Shown piece after piece: positions 7,740-14,842 of a DNA stretch of 27,880 nt. Position 1 is the stretch's first letter; each line of letters starts with the position of its first letter. The translations under genes and the position numbers were made by a program. The notes beneath the pieces are model-generated. The model did no database searches and was not told the DNA's origin. It was given only the letters and a program-made list of their open reading frames with translations. The DNA is from Oscillospiraceae bacterium (lineage in GTDB: Bacteria; Bacillota_A; Clostridia; Saccharofermentanales; Saccharofermentanaceae): positions 1-27,880 of the forward strand of contig CADAXO010000003.1 in assembly GCA_902791885.1 (NCBI GenBank). The letters run 5' to 3'.

Positions 7740-8882
7740 TTATAAACTTCCGTGCAAATTGTAGAGTTCGGGGTTGCAAGCCGTATATCTTATGATCTCT
7801 TCCATCCTCGGCTTATCCATATAAGCCACGAGAGAATATGCCTTTCCCGATCTTCCGGCGCGTCCCGTCCTGCCTATCCTGTGAAGGTAGAACTCATTCT
7901 CGTTGGGGATATCATAATTGAAGACAGCCTCGACATCATCCACGTCGATGCCTCTGGCGACAACATCGGTAGCCACGAGAACGTCGAACTTATTCTTACG
8001 GAAGCCGTCCATTACGCGGTTTCTTCCGCCCTGTCCGATATTGCCGTGAAGTGCGTCACAGATAATGCCGTGGGATTCGAGCTTGCGGAGGACCTTCTCT
8101 GTCTGTGTCCTCGTATTGCAGAATACGATAGCCTTTCGTATGTTCTCGGCATCGAGAACGCTTATGATCGCAGCCGCCTTGTCCTTCTCGGGGACCTCGA
8201 TTATGTATTCGTCGATATTAGGATGATCGTCAGCCTTCGGCATAACGTCGATCTGCGCTGCGCCTTCCATAAACTGCCATGTGATATCTAAGATCTCGCG
8301 GGGCATAGTCGCAGAGAACAGCGCCATCTGCTTATCCTTCGGTGTGATCTCGATAATACGCTTGATATCTTTTATAAAGCCCATCTTGAGCATCTCGTCA
8401 GCCTCATCGAGAACGAGTGTGTAGATCCCGCTTATGTCGATGATATTTCTTCCGACAAGATCAAGAAGTCTTCCGGGTGTCGCAACGACGACCTGGGGAT
8501 TTCTTGCAAGCTTATTCTGCTGGGTCTTTATATTCTGGCCTCCGATGACTGATACGACATTGAAGCCTTTGATGAATCTTGCGAGATTCTTGATCTCGGA
8601 AGTAATCTGAAGCGCAAGTTCCCTTGTCGGGCAAAGGATAAGAGCCTGAACAAAATCGACCTTCATATTAAGGTATTCAAGTATCGGGATCGCAAATGCG
8701 AACGTCTTGCCCGTTCCGGTCGGAGCCTTCGCAATGAGGCTCATGTCATCCATGAGAAGCGGGATAGCCTTCTGCTGTACGGTAGTCGGGCGCTTAACCC
8801 CCATCTTCCTCAATGCATCCCTGACCTCGGGAGACAGGTCAAAATCCTTAAAACTCAATTCTTCGTTCTTATCTTCGCTCAT
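7740..8882 (-). CDS. DEAD-box ATP-dependent RNA helicase
   Basis: It is an ATP-driven RNA-unwinding protein, probably for ribosome assembly, mRNA turnover or cold adaptation. All helicase motifs are visible, numbered from the MSEDK start: Q-motif region FKDFDLSPEV...TTVQQKAI (11-40), motif I APTGTGKT (53-60), Ia PTRELALQ (85-92), Ib TPGR (135-138), DEAD (159-162), SAT (190-192), ARGIDV (309-314) and HRIGRTGR (334-341). The 380 residues are essentially the two RecA domains, ending soon after motif VI without a long basic tail, so it is a minimal member. I chose the ATG at 8882. The TTG 39 bases upstream lies in TTGTATAAT, which looks like a promoter -10 rather than a start. The ribosome site for the chosen ATG (AGATGAGA) is only moderate. 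Confidence 0.92.
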   Translation of the reverse strand: MSEDKNEELSFKDFDLSPEVRDALRKMGVKRPTTVQQKAIPLLMDDMSLIAKAPTGTGKTFAFAIPILEYLNMKVDFVQALILCPTRELALQITSEIKNLARFIKGFNVVSVIGGQNIKTQQNKLARNPQVVVATPGRLLDLVGRNIIDISGIYTLVLDEADEMLKMGFIKDIKRIIEITPKDKQMALFSATMPREILDITWQFMEGAAQIDVMPKADDHPNIDEYIIEVPEKDKAAAIISVLDAENIRKAIVFCNTRTQTEKVLRKLESHGIICDALHGNIGQGGRNRVMDGFRKNKFDVLVATDVVARGIDVDDVEAVFNYDIPNENEFYLHRIGRTGRAGRSGKAYSLVAYMDKPRMEEIIRYTACNPELYNLHGSL

Positions 8883-8912
8883 ATTATTCTCATCTTTCGT
8901 AAACACGCGATT

Positions 8913-8918
8913 ATTATA
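8913..8918 (-). promoter_or_regulatory. Probable -10 element of the helicase promoter in the divergent gap
   Basis: A perfect TATAAT lies on the minus strand 30 bases before the helicase ATG, in the 93-base gap shared with the divergent deoB-deoC gene. No convincing -35 is visible at 17 bases; the closest is TATACC at 18. A plus-strand TATACT at 8954-8959 is too close to the deoB ribosome site to be a convincing promoter for that gene. Confidence 0.4.
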
Positions 8919-8975
8919 CAATACGACTTCTCAAGCGGTATACTTACACTGACTATACTTTGGGGAGATAATCTC

Positions 8976-10805
8976 ATGGCAAAACGCGTTTTTCTTGTTA
9001 TCCTTGACAGTTTCGGCATAGGCAGAGCACCCGACGAGGCCGCTTTCGGCGACGAAGGCAGCAACACCTTAGCTTCTGTGCTGTCGTATTCAGATGCACC
9101 TTACCCGGGACTTGCTTCACTCGGGCTTTTCGATATAGACGGAGAAGATGATGAGCGTATCAAGGCGTGGAAGAAGGCGCAGACGGACATGCCGCGTCCC
9201 ATGGGAAGCTACGGCAGATTAAGAGAGCTTTCCCAGGGCAAGGATTCGACCATAGGCCACTGGGAGATAGGCGGTGTTTATTCCTCTTCCCCGCTTCCCA
9301 CTTACCCCGAAGGTTTCCCCGAAGAGATCTTAGAGAAGATAAAGGAAGCTTCCGGCAGAGGCATTCTTTGCAACAAGCCCTACAGCGGCACCGAAGTCAT
9401 CAAAGATTACGGTGAGGAGCACATGAAGTCGGGCGATCTTATCGTATATACTTCGGCGGATTCGGTGCTTCAGATCGCGGCCCACGAGGAAGTTGTCACC
9501 CTCGAAGAGCTCTACGAAATATGCAGAAAATGCCGTGAGTTCATGACAGGAGAACACGGCGTCGGCAGGATCATTGCAAGGCCCTTTACGGGAAATGTGA
9601 AGGACGGCTTCACGAGAACAAGCAACCGCAAGGACTTCTCTCTGCCCGCACCTGCCGCAGCCCTCCCCGACATACTTAAGAAGGAAGGCCTCGATGTTAT
9701 CTCCATCGGCAAGATCAAGGATCTGTTCGCCTACAGGGGCCTTACGGAAATGACCGCGACAGCAGACAACACCGACGGTATCCACAGGCTTATAGACATG
9801 CTCGACTGCGACTTCAACGGGCTTTGCTTTACGAATCTGGTCGACTTCGACATGAAATACGGACACAGGAACGACATCGAAGGCTACGCCGTTGCCATGC
9901 ACGAGTTCGACGATGCCCTCGGCAAGATCATTCCCCTCCTTCGAAAAGACGATCTTCTCATTATCACCGCAGATCACGGCTGCGACCCTGCGACATCCTC
10001 CACGGACCACAGCAGAGAGTGCGTGCCGCTTCTGGTCTATGGCGAGGGTTACGATGTCCCGCACAACATGGGAGAGATCGCGGGATTCGGTATCGTATCC
10101 TCGATCATCTACACCGCGCTGCTCGGAAGAAACCTCGGACCTTCCGTACCTCATATCCCACACACGCTTGAAGATAAAAACATCTACTCTTATGTGGACA
10201 TGACCAACCTTAAGACCACAGCCACAACAAAGGATATAGAGGAGCTTATCGAAAAGGCCGTAAGCAAAGGTGCAGCTTCAGTCTGCATCCCACCCTGCTA
10301 TGTAAGGGATGCGGCCCGTATAGCTGACGGCCGTATAAATATTTGTACGGTAATAGGCTTCCCGAACGGTTACTCGACCACGGCAGTTAAGAAGTACGAA
10401 GCAATTGACGCAATCGACAACGGCGCGACCGAGATAGACATGGTCATCAACATAAACTTCATCAAATCCAGAAGATTCGATGAAGCGGCTCTCGAGATCG
10501 GAATCCTGGCGGATGCCGTGCATTCCAGGGGCGCGATACTCAAGGTCATCATAGAGACATGCTGTCTTACCGACACCGAGAAAAAGATGCTCTGCAATAT
10601 CGTCACGGTTCAGGGTGCAGACTTCATCAAGACCTCAACGGGATTCGGTACGGCAGGCGCTACAGTCGAAGACGTTAAGCTCATGCGCCACTTCTCGGGC
10701 TCCACACTGGATGTTAAGGCAGCAGGCGGAATCCGCTCTGAAGAAGCTGCCAGGGCAATGATCGAAGCCGGTGCCACCCGCATCGGTGCTTCAAATCTGG
10801 GGTAA
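8976..10805 (+). CDS. deoB-deoC: Fused phosphopentomutase / deoxyribose-phosphate aldolase
   Basis: One 609-residue polypeptide carries two consecutive enzymes of deoxynucleoside breakdown. Residues 1 to about 395 are phosphopentomutase, which turns (deoxy)ribose-1-phosphate into the 5-phosphate. They show metal-binding LDSFGIGRAPD (10-20), GKDSTIGHWE (88-97), YTSADSVLQIAAHE (158-171), FTNLVDFDMKYGHRND (285-300) and TADHGCDP (331-338). Residues from about 405 onward are class I aldolase DeoC, which splits deoxyribose-5-phosphate into glyceraldehyde-3-phosphate and acetaldehyde. They show SVCIPPCYV (435-443), EIDMVIN (486-492), the Schiff-base lysine K552 in DFIKTSTGF, and K581 in VKAAGG. The linker is only about 10-15 residues. 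The residue at the catalytic Thr position is S91. The aldolase stops at RIGASNLG, lacking the usual 10-20 residue tail. GGGGAG precedes the ATG. No stop or frame change separates the halves. Confidence 0.93.
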   Translation: MAKRVFLVILDSFGIGRAPDEAAFGDEGSNTLASVLSYSDAPYPGLASLGLFDIDGEDDERIKAWKKAQTDMPRPMGSYGRLRELSQGKDSTIGHWEIGGVYSSSPLPTYPEGFPEEILEKIKEASGRGILCNKPYSGTEVIKDYGEEHMKSGDLIVYTSADSVLQIAAHEEVVTLEELYEICRKCREFMTGEHGVGRIIARPFTGNVKDGFTRTSNRKDFSLPAPAAALPDILKKEGLDVISIGKIKDLFAYRGLTEMTATADNTDGIHRLIDMLDCDFNGLCFTNLVDFDMKYGHRNDIEGYAVAMHEFDDALGKIIPLLRKDDLLIITADHGCDPATSSTDHSRECVPLLVYGEGYDVPHNMGEIAGFGIVSSIIYTALLGRNLGPSVPHIPHTLEDKNIYSYVDMTNLKTTATTKDIEELIEKAVSKGAASVCIPPCYVRDAARIADGRINICTVIGFPNGYSTTAVKKYEAIDAIDNGATEIDMVININFIKSRRFDEAALEIGILADAVHSRGAILKVIIETCCLTDTEKKMLCNIVTVQGADFIKTSTGFGTAGATVEDVKLMRHFSGSTLDVKAAGGIRSEEAARAMIEAGATRIGASNLG

Positions 10806-10876
10806 AGCAGTAATTTAAGAACATTTTGTTCTGATTTCGTTCTTTAGTCCGTTTAACGGTACACTTCCGCTGATAT

Positions 10877-10915
10877 ACTCCTCTCAAACAAACATAAGAA
10901 CGTTTTGAGAGGAGT
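10877..10915 (+). promoter_or_regulatory. 12-bp hairpin enclosing the ribosome site of the 100-residue gene; also terminator-like
   Basis: ACTCCTCTCAAA (10877-10888) pairs perfectly with TTTGAGAGGAGT (10904-10915) across a 15-base loop, and TTT follows. The 3' arm contains the AGAGGAG ribosome site of the gene starting at 10922. In transcripts reading through from deoB-deoC the hairpin could end transcription or hide the ribosome site. A TATACT at 10874-10879, with a weak TTTAAC 16 bases upstream (10852-10857), would start a local transcript inside the 5' arm, leaving the ribosome site largely free. The pairing is seen; the regulatory reading is inference. Confidence 0.6.
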
Positions 10916-10921
10916 TTTGTT

Positions 10922-11224
10922 ATGTCACCTTTGGATCTTTCAGTATTATTCTTCTTTGTACTTATAACAGGTAAAGCACTTTCCGATTCATTCAAGTTCT
11001 GGAAGGAACAGGATGAAGCAGCAGCCATCGCATATGAACTTGCCTCACGTAAGGCTAAGCCCGCAGTCAATCCGGCAAATAAAAACACGGTACGTGTTAC
11101 CCGCACACAATACCGTGTATACCGCCGTGTTGATAATCGTAAACCTGCTTTGTCACCGGCTCCTCTTCGTAAGGACCTCCACTTAAGGAGGGGAGCCGAC
11201 AGGCAGATGAAGACTGCGGCCTGA
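10922..11224 (+). CDS. Orphan small protein with one N-terminal membrane segment
   Basis: I do not recognise this 100-residue product. Residues 5-18 (DLSVLFFFVLITGK) form a short hydrophobic segment that could be a membrane anchor. The rest is polar and becomes strongly basic, rich in Arg, Lys, Val and Tyr between about 55 and 100 (for example TRTQYRVYRRVDNRK), so it could touch nucleic acid or phospholipid head groups. A strong AGAGGAG lies 7 bases before the ATG, the best argument that it is translated. It stops at the base before the end of the convergent diguanylate cyclase gene. The last third of the gene holds a nested inverted repeat (11157-11198), so an RNA role of the 3' part is possible. 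No function is assigned. Confidence 0.55.
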   Translation: MSPLDLSVLFFFVLITGKALSDSFKFWKEQDEAAAIAYELASRKAKPAVNPANKNTVRVTRTQYRVYRRVDNRKPALSPAPLRKDLHLRRGADRQMKTAA

Positions 11225-12166
11225 TCAGTAAGAGATCTGATTCTTACCGTTTCTTTTGGACTTATAGAGCTTTCTGTCCGCAGCCGATATGATCTCGGAT
11301 ATATCCGCACCCTTAACATAGGTGGATATACCTGCTGAGATAGTGATCTTCTCGAACTTCGAATCTCCTACGGGAACCGCCTGATTCGAGACGTTGTTCG
11401 ATATAGTCTTAGCGATATTGACCGCATCCGTCTTGTCACAGTCGGGAAGAAGTACCGTAAATTCGTCTCCTCCCGTTCTGAAGCATATATCACTCTTCCT
11501 TATGGCCGTAAGCATTGAGGTCGCGACATGTCTTAAGACATCGTCGCCCCTCGGCTGGCCGTACTGGTCGTTAATGTACTTCATGCCGTCAACATCAATG
11601 GCAATGAGCGAGAATGTAACGTCACTGTCTCTTCTGTCATAGATATCGCAGACTCTCTCGAGATTCTCGTAGAAATATCTTCTGTTATAAAGACCGGTTA
11701 TGTCATCGACTCTCGCCAGACGCTGAACCTTCATGTAGGATCTCTCGAGCTCTTTCTCAAGAAGCTTAAGCTCCGTGACATCCTTGGTAATTCCCCATGT
11801 TCCGATGATCTCGTTGTTCTCATCATAGAACGGATACTTGGAAGCGATGAGATAGCGGGTCTCTCCGTCATCTCTTTCCCACTCTTCCTCAATATTCAGC
11901 ATGGGCTCGCCGCTTTCCATTATCTGCTGTTCAGTCTCTTTGGCATGATCGGCAAATTCCTTGGGGAAATAGTCGTAATCATCCTTACCGAACATCTCAG
12001 CGGGGGATTTTGCCCCGAGCTGGTCTGCATGCTGCTGACTGTTCCAAATAAACTTGGAATCCTTATCTTTGAAATATATCGTATCGGCACAGTGAAACTT
12101 GATCGTGTCTATTACCAGAGCATCGATCTTTTCCGGATCTATATTGATCTTACCTTTCTTAGCCAT
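11225..12166 (-). CDS. PAS-domain diguanylate cyclase (GGDEF protein)
   Basis: It should make the second messenger cyclic di-GMP from two GTP. Numbered from MAKKG, residues 18-135 are a PAS sensor domain (DTIYFKDKDSKFIWNSQ near 28-44, PAC-like IIGTWGITKDVTELK near 120-134). A short coiled coil links to the GGDEF domain (about 150-313), with DDITGLYNRR at 154-163, the intact active site GGDEF at 232-236, and RKSD at 223-226. That RxxD lies five residues before GGDEF and matches the inhibitory I-site, so product feedback is expected. There is no membrane segment, so it is cytoplasmic. I chose this ATG because TGCAGGAGGT lies just before it; the frame stays open five codons further upstream. The input signal cannot be read. 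It lies downstream of the kinase gene but 83 bases away, so it may be a separate unit. Confidence 0.94.
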   Translation of the reverse strand: MAKKGKINIDPEKIDALVIDTIKFHCADTIYFKDKDSKFIWNSQQHADQLGAKSPAEMFGKDDYDYFPKEFADHAKETEQQIMESGEPMLNIEEEWERDDGETRYLIASKYPFYDENNEIIGTWGITKDVTELKLLEKELERSYMKVQRLARVDDITGLYNRRYFYENLERVCDIYDRRDSDVTFSLIAIDVDGMKYINDQYGQPRGDDVLRHVATSMLTAIRKSDICFRTGGDEFTVLLPDCDKTDAVNIAKTISNNVSNQAVPVGDSKFEKITISAGISTYVKGADISEIISAADRKLYKSKRNGKNQISY

Positions 12167-12249
12167 AGCGACCTCCTGCAAAGAATAATTGCAATTATCA
12201 CAGAAAATTTATATTTCATGATAGCACAAAAGGGAGGTATATAAAAGAA
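12167..12249 (-). promoter_or_regulatory. Gap between histidine kinase and diguanylate cyclase genes
   Basis: This 83-base AT-rich gap holds the strong AGGAGGT of the cyclase gene and a possible TG-extended -10 on the minus strand (TGT then GATAAT, the hexamer at 12194-12199), with no good -35. No terminator hairpin after the kinase gene is visible, so read-through from the ABC operon is possible. Confidence 0.3.
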
Positions 12250-13164
12250 TCAGATCGTCTTAAAGACCATTACGATCTTGAATCTGCCGTCGCTTACAAC
12301 AGCCTTAATATCGCCGTTCATTGACTCTACAAGCTTCTTAACGACCGAAAGTCCTACGCCGGACGAACCTGTATGCCTTGAAGCATCGCCCTTATAGTAT
12401 CTGTCGAATACTTTGTCGGGATCGGGATTAATGCCCTCTTCCATAAGATTATCGATGATTATATTCACATTCTTCCCGTCCGCGTCCTTCTTGACCGACA
12501 GCTTAACATCGCCGTTACCGTGTACAAGGCTGTTTCTTATAAGATTCTGCATTATCCTCTTAAGAGACTGCTCGTTGCCTAAGATCTTTATGTCCTCATC
12601 GACATCCACGTCGACCTCGTAGCCTTTCTCCTGGAAATCATCGTAATACTCGAACAAAGTCTCCAGTATGATCTTGGAACACTCGATCGAATCGATACTT
12701 ATCTTGAAATTAACATTCGACACCTTCGTATAAAGAAACATAGTCTCCAGTATCTCGGACAAGGAATCGATCCTGCCGCTTATGATGGCCGAATACTTCT
12801 TTCTCTCTTCCGGGTCTTCTGTCTGCTCAAGAAGTTCGAAGTAACCTTTAAGGGAAGTCAGAGGAGTTCTTATATCATGACTCATGTTGGTCAATGTATC
12901 CTTGATCTCCTTATCCTCTCGGAGGATCTTCTCGTGTCTTTCATCGTAGGAATCGAGGATCTCGTTGATATCGGACGCAAGTCTTCTGAAACTTCTTGAT
13001 TTACCATAGAAGGTAAGTCTTTTACGGGTATCATTACGCGATATGAAGTGAACCTGGCTTCTGATGCTCTTCATCTGGGACAGTAAAGATATCAGAATGA
13101 AAGCCATGGCAAGCGCCGCGACGGTAAGAAGGACTATTATTACAACCAGTTTGGACTCGCTCAT
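12250..13164 (-). CDS. Membrane histidine kinase of the ABC/peptide-resistance module
   Basis: It is a sensor kinase expected to phosphorylate the response regulator encoded at 15928-16632. Residues 7-30 form a single membrane helix with almost no extracellular part, so the signal probably comes from within the membrane or from the partner transporter. A linker follows, then the dimerisation domain with the phospho-acceptor H96 in MSHDIRTPLTSLKGY. The ATPase domain has the N box QNLIRNSLVHG (206-216), IIIDN (235-239) in place of the usual DNG, FDRYYKGD (253-260) and GSSGVGLSVV (266-275). Kinases of this layout accompany lantibiotic-immunity or BceAB-like transporters. The start overlaps the end of the upstream permease gene by 4 bases (ATGA), so the two are translationally coupled. 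Being separated from its regulator by three transporter genes is slightly unusual. Confidence 0.92.
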   Translation of the reverse strand: MSESKLVVIIVLLTVAALAMAFILISLLSQMKSIRSQVHFISRNDTRKRLTFYGKSRSFRRLASDINEILDSYDERHEKILREDKEIKDTLTNMSHDIRTPLTSLKGYFELLEQTEDPEERKKYSAIISGRIDSLSEILETMFLYTKVSNVNFKISIDSIECSKIILETLFEYYDDFQEKGYEVDVDVDEDIKILGNEQSLKRIMQNLIRNSLVHGNGDVKLSVKKDADGKNVNIIIDNLMEEGINPDPDKVFDRYYKGDASRHTGSSGVGLSVVKKLVESMNGDIKAVVSDGRFKIVMVFKTI

Positions 13165-13901
13165 ATCCTGTCAACCTTCTTCTCTTTTACTAATGCAACA
13201 ATACCGAGAACAACCAAGGGCAGGACAAAGACCGAAGTACAAAGCACATCCTCCGCTCCCGGCGCCAATGCCCCGCCGGCATCTTCATAGCCTTTAATAA
13301 ATCCGGTCATGAAGATCACAAGCACGAGCGACAGCAATTCGATCAACATCGCAAGTATTACCGCAACCGGAGTATTGTGAATGATCTTGGATATCATGTA
13401 AACGATCAAACAGGCAAACATACTTGCCATGCAGGAGAAGATATAAGCATCTTTAAGATTACTTATATTAGTGATGAGGTTGGCGATCTCAGAAGTATTC
13501 CCGGCCAGTATCACGGCAATTCCGGGAAACACCAAAAGATTCAATGCAATTACAAAAACAGCTATTCCGCAGATCTCCGAAAGACAGAGCTTAAGCCGGC
13601 TTCTGACTGCCCCTTCTATATTGACCGCCAATCGGTTCTTATAATAACTGCACGTGGTATGTGCCACGGTCAACCCCGCCACCATCATTGTAAGGCTCTG
13701 AAATTCTACTTCGAACAAAGCTATTCTGAAGAAGCCTGTTGTGGTGTCGATCGGGATCATCTGAACTCCCCCCGCCTGAACAACAACTTCTCCGACCAGC
13801 ATCATCAGAAGAAGGATGAATACAGCGATCATGCCGCTGATCCTGAGAATAAAAGACTTATAAAGCCTTGTGATCTCTATCAGAACAAGGTTACCGAACA
13901 T
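13161..13901 (-). CDS. ABC-2 type permease, lantibiotic-immunity-like (second subunit)
   Basis: This 246-residue membrane protein has six likely helices: about 20-42, 65-85, 110-135, 145-165, 170-195 and 220-238. Size and helix pattern fit the MutE/MutG or EpiE/EpiG permease group, which with an ABC ATPase removes or expels membrane-active peptides. Assignment rests on topology and context: the ATPase, a second permease and a two-component system surround it. The start shares one base with the stop of the upstream permease (TGATG), and the end overlaps the kinase start, so the block is translated in sequence. No substrate-specific motif can be recognised. It could equally be a generic ABC-2 exporter subunit. 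Confidence 0.8.
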   Translation of the reverse strand: MFGNLVLIEITRLYKSFILRISGMIAVFILLLMMLVGEVVVQAGGVQMIPIDTTTGFFRIALFEVEFQSLTMMVAGLTVAHTTCSYYKNRLAVNIEGAVRSRLKLCLSEICGIAVFVIALNLLVFPGIAVILAGNTSEIANLITNISNLKDAYIFSCMASMFACLIVYMISKIIHNTPVAVILAMLIELLSLVLVIFMTGFIKGYEDAGGALAPGAEDVLCTSVFVLPLVVLGIVALVKEKKVDRI

Positions 13902-14824
13902 CAGGCAATATCACGCTTTCTTACAACAAGCACGCCGCTTATATATGTCAGGGCAAAGTAGACTATTGCACAGATGATCGCTCTTACTACGAAGTGCCCG
14001 TCAGAATTAAGAGACAGTGAAGCCAGATTATGAGTGACCGTATAGTATCCGATATTAAAGTCTTCCGTAAGGTCGAATCTTTTCTGGATAACAAGCGAAG
14101 CTATCGATATGAGCGTCGAGAAAAGGCCTGCCGAGAGGATGATACCGAGAGTGATTCCGGCAGCCTTGGATTTTGTGAAGTGAACCATTGTGGCAACTAT
14201 GCTTCCGAAAGATATCGTAAGAAGCCAGGTAATTATAAAGTACAGGAAGAACGACTTGCCGAATCCGAGATTAACCGACTCGCCCATAACCGCCGCCGAC
14301 AAAAGCGAGGTAATCCATGTACATATGTGAAGGATCAGGGCGTATGCCGATATCAGCAGCATCCTTATTCCGTACAGCTGAACCCTTTTCCCCGCGAAGA
14401 TATTCAGGTTTTTATCAAGGCCCGTACTGTATATGTCGCCCACGAAGATGCCTATGAAAATGGCAAGAAGCAGTATCTCGTGAAGCGATCCGACATCTAA
14501 AGTAAAGATAACGGCGACACTTTCATGGTAGAAAGGTCCTTCGCCCAATATCTGCATCTCAGCCTCTTCATCTATACCCTCACCGGCCTGAAGTCCGGCC
14601 TGGAATCCCGTCATAAAGCTTTCTTCATAGCCTTCGGCGGAAGTACCCATCTCCTGTATGGCTTCGACATCGTCTCTTGAGAATCCGAGCATACCGTAAA
14701 GGTCTATCGCCATATAAAGGAAATTGGTAATAAGTACGATCACCAGTAAAACAGCAGGAAGGATGTAAGTGCTTTTCATCCTGCTTATCCTGAAAAGCTC
14801 TGATTTAAATGCCTTTGCAAACAT
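13901..14824 (-). CDS. ABC-2 type permease (first subunit)
   Basis: This 307-residue permease has a first helix at about 20-42 and then a large extracytoplasmic loop of some 70 residues (about 45-115), rich in Glu and Gly. Five further helices lie at about 117-130, 155-180, 190-215, 222-248 and 280-300. Between the loop and the third helix the segment DIYSTGLDKNLNIFAGKRVQLY matches the cytoplasmic coupling region of ABC-2 permeases. The N-terminus FAKAFKSELFRISRMKSTY is also typical of this group. AAGGGGGT precedes the ATG. It lies 18 bases after the ATPase gene and overlaps the next permease by one base. The acidic outer loop might contact a cationic peptide, but this is only a guess from its charge. 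Confidence 0.85.
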   Translation of the reverse strand: MFAKAFKSELFRISRMKSTYILPAVLLVIVLITNFLYMAIDLYGMLGFSRDDVEAIQEMGTSAEGYEESFMTGFQAGLQAGEGIDEEAEMQILGEGPFYHESVAVIFTLDVGSLHEILLLAIFIGIFVGDIYSTGLDKNLNIFAGKRVQLYGIRMLLISAYALILHICTWITSLLSAAVMGESVNLGFGKSFFLYFIITWLLTISFGSIVATMVHFTKSKAAGITLGIILSAGLFSTLISIASLVIQKRFDLTEDFNIGYYTVTHNLASLSLNSDGHFVVRAIICAIVYFALTYISGVLVVRKRDIA

Positions 14825-14842
14825 ACAGATACCCCCTTACGA

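Noticed and set aside
8883..8921. Upstream TTG start for the DEAD-box helicase, adding 13 residues
   Set aside because: The TTG is part of TTGTATAATAAT, better read as a promoter -10; the added residues are not family-like and there is no ribosome site before it.
9330..10163. Long open frame of 277 codons on the minus strand inside deoB-deoC
   Set aside because: It lies opposite a well-supported conserved gene, has no recognisable domain and reflects codon bias of the real strand.
10818..10830. Palindrome GAACATTTTGTTC after deoB-deoC, resembling a LexA box
   Set aside because: The spacer between GAAC and GTTC is 5 bases, not the 4 of Gram-positive LexA sites, and no SOS gene follows; it may simply be an AT-rich repeat.
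11157..11198. Nested inverted repeat (CGGCTCC/GGAGCCG around CCTCC/GGAGG) inside the end of the 100-residue gene
   Set aside because: There is no U-tract on either strand and the outer arms are separated by unequal internal loops, so I cannot call it a terminator or riboswitch; it is mentioned only as possible RNA structure.
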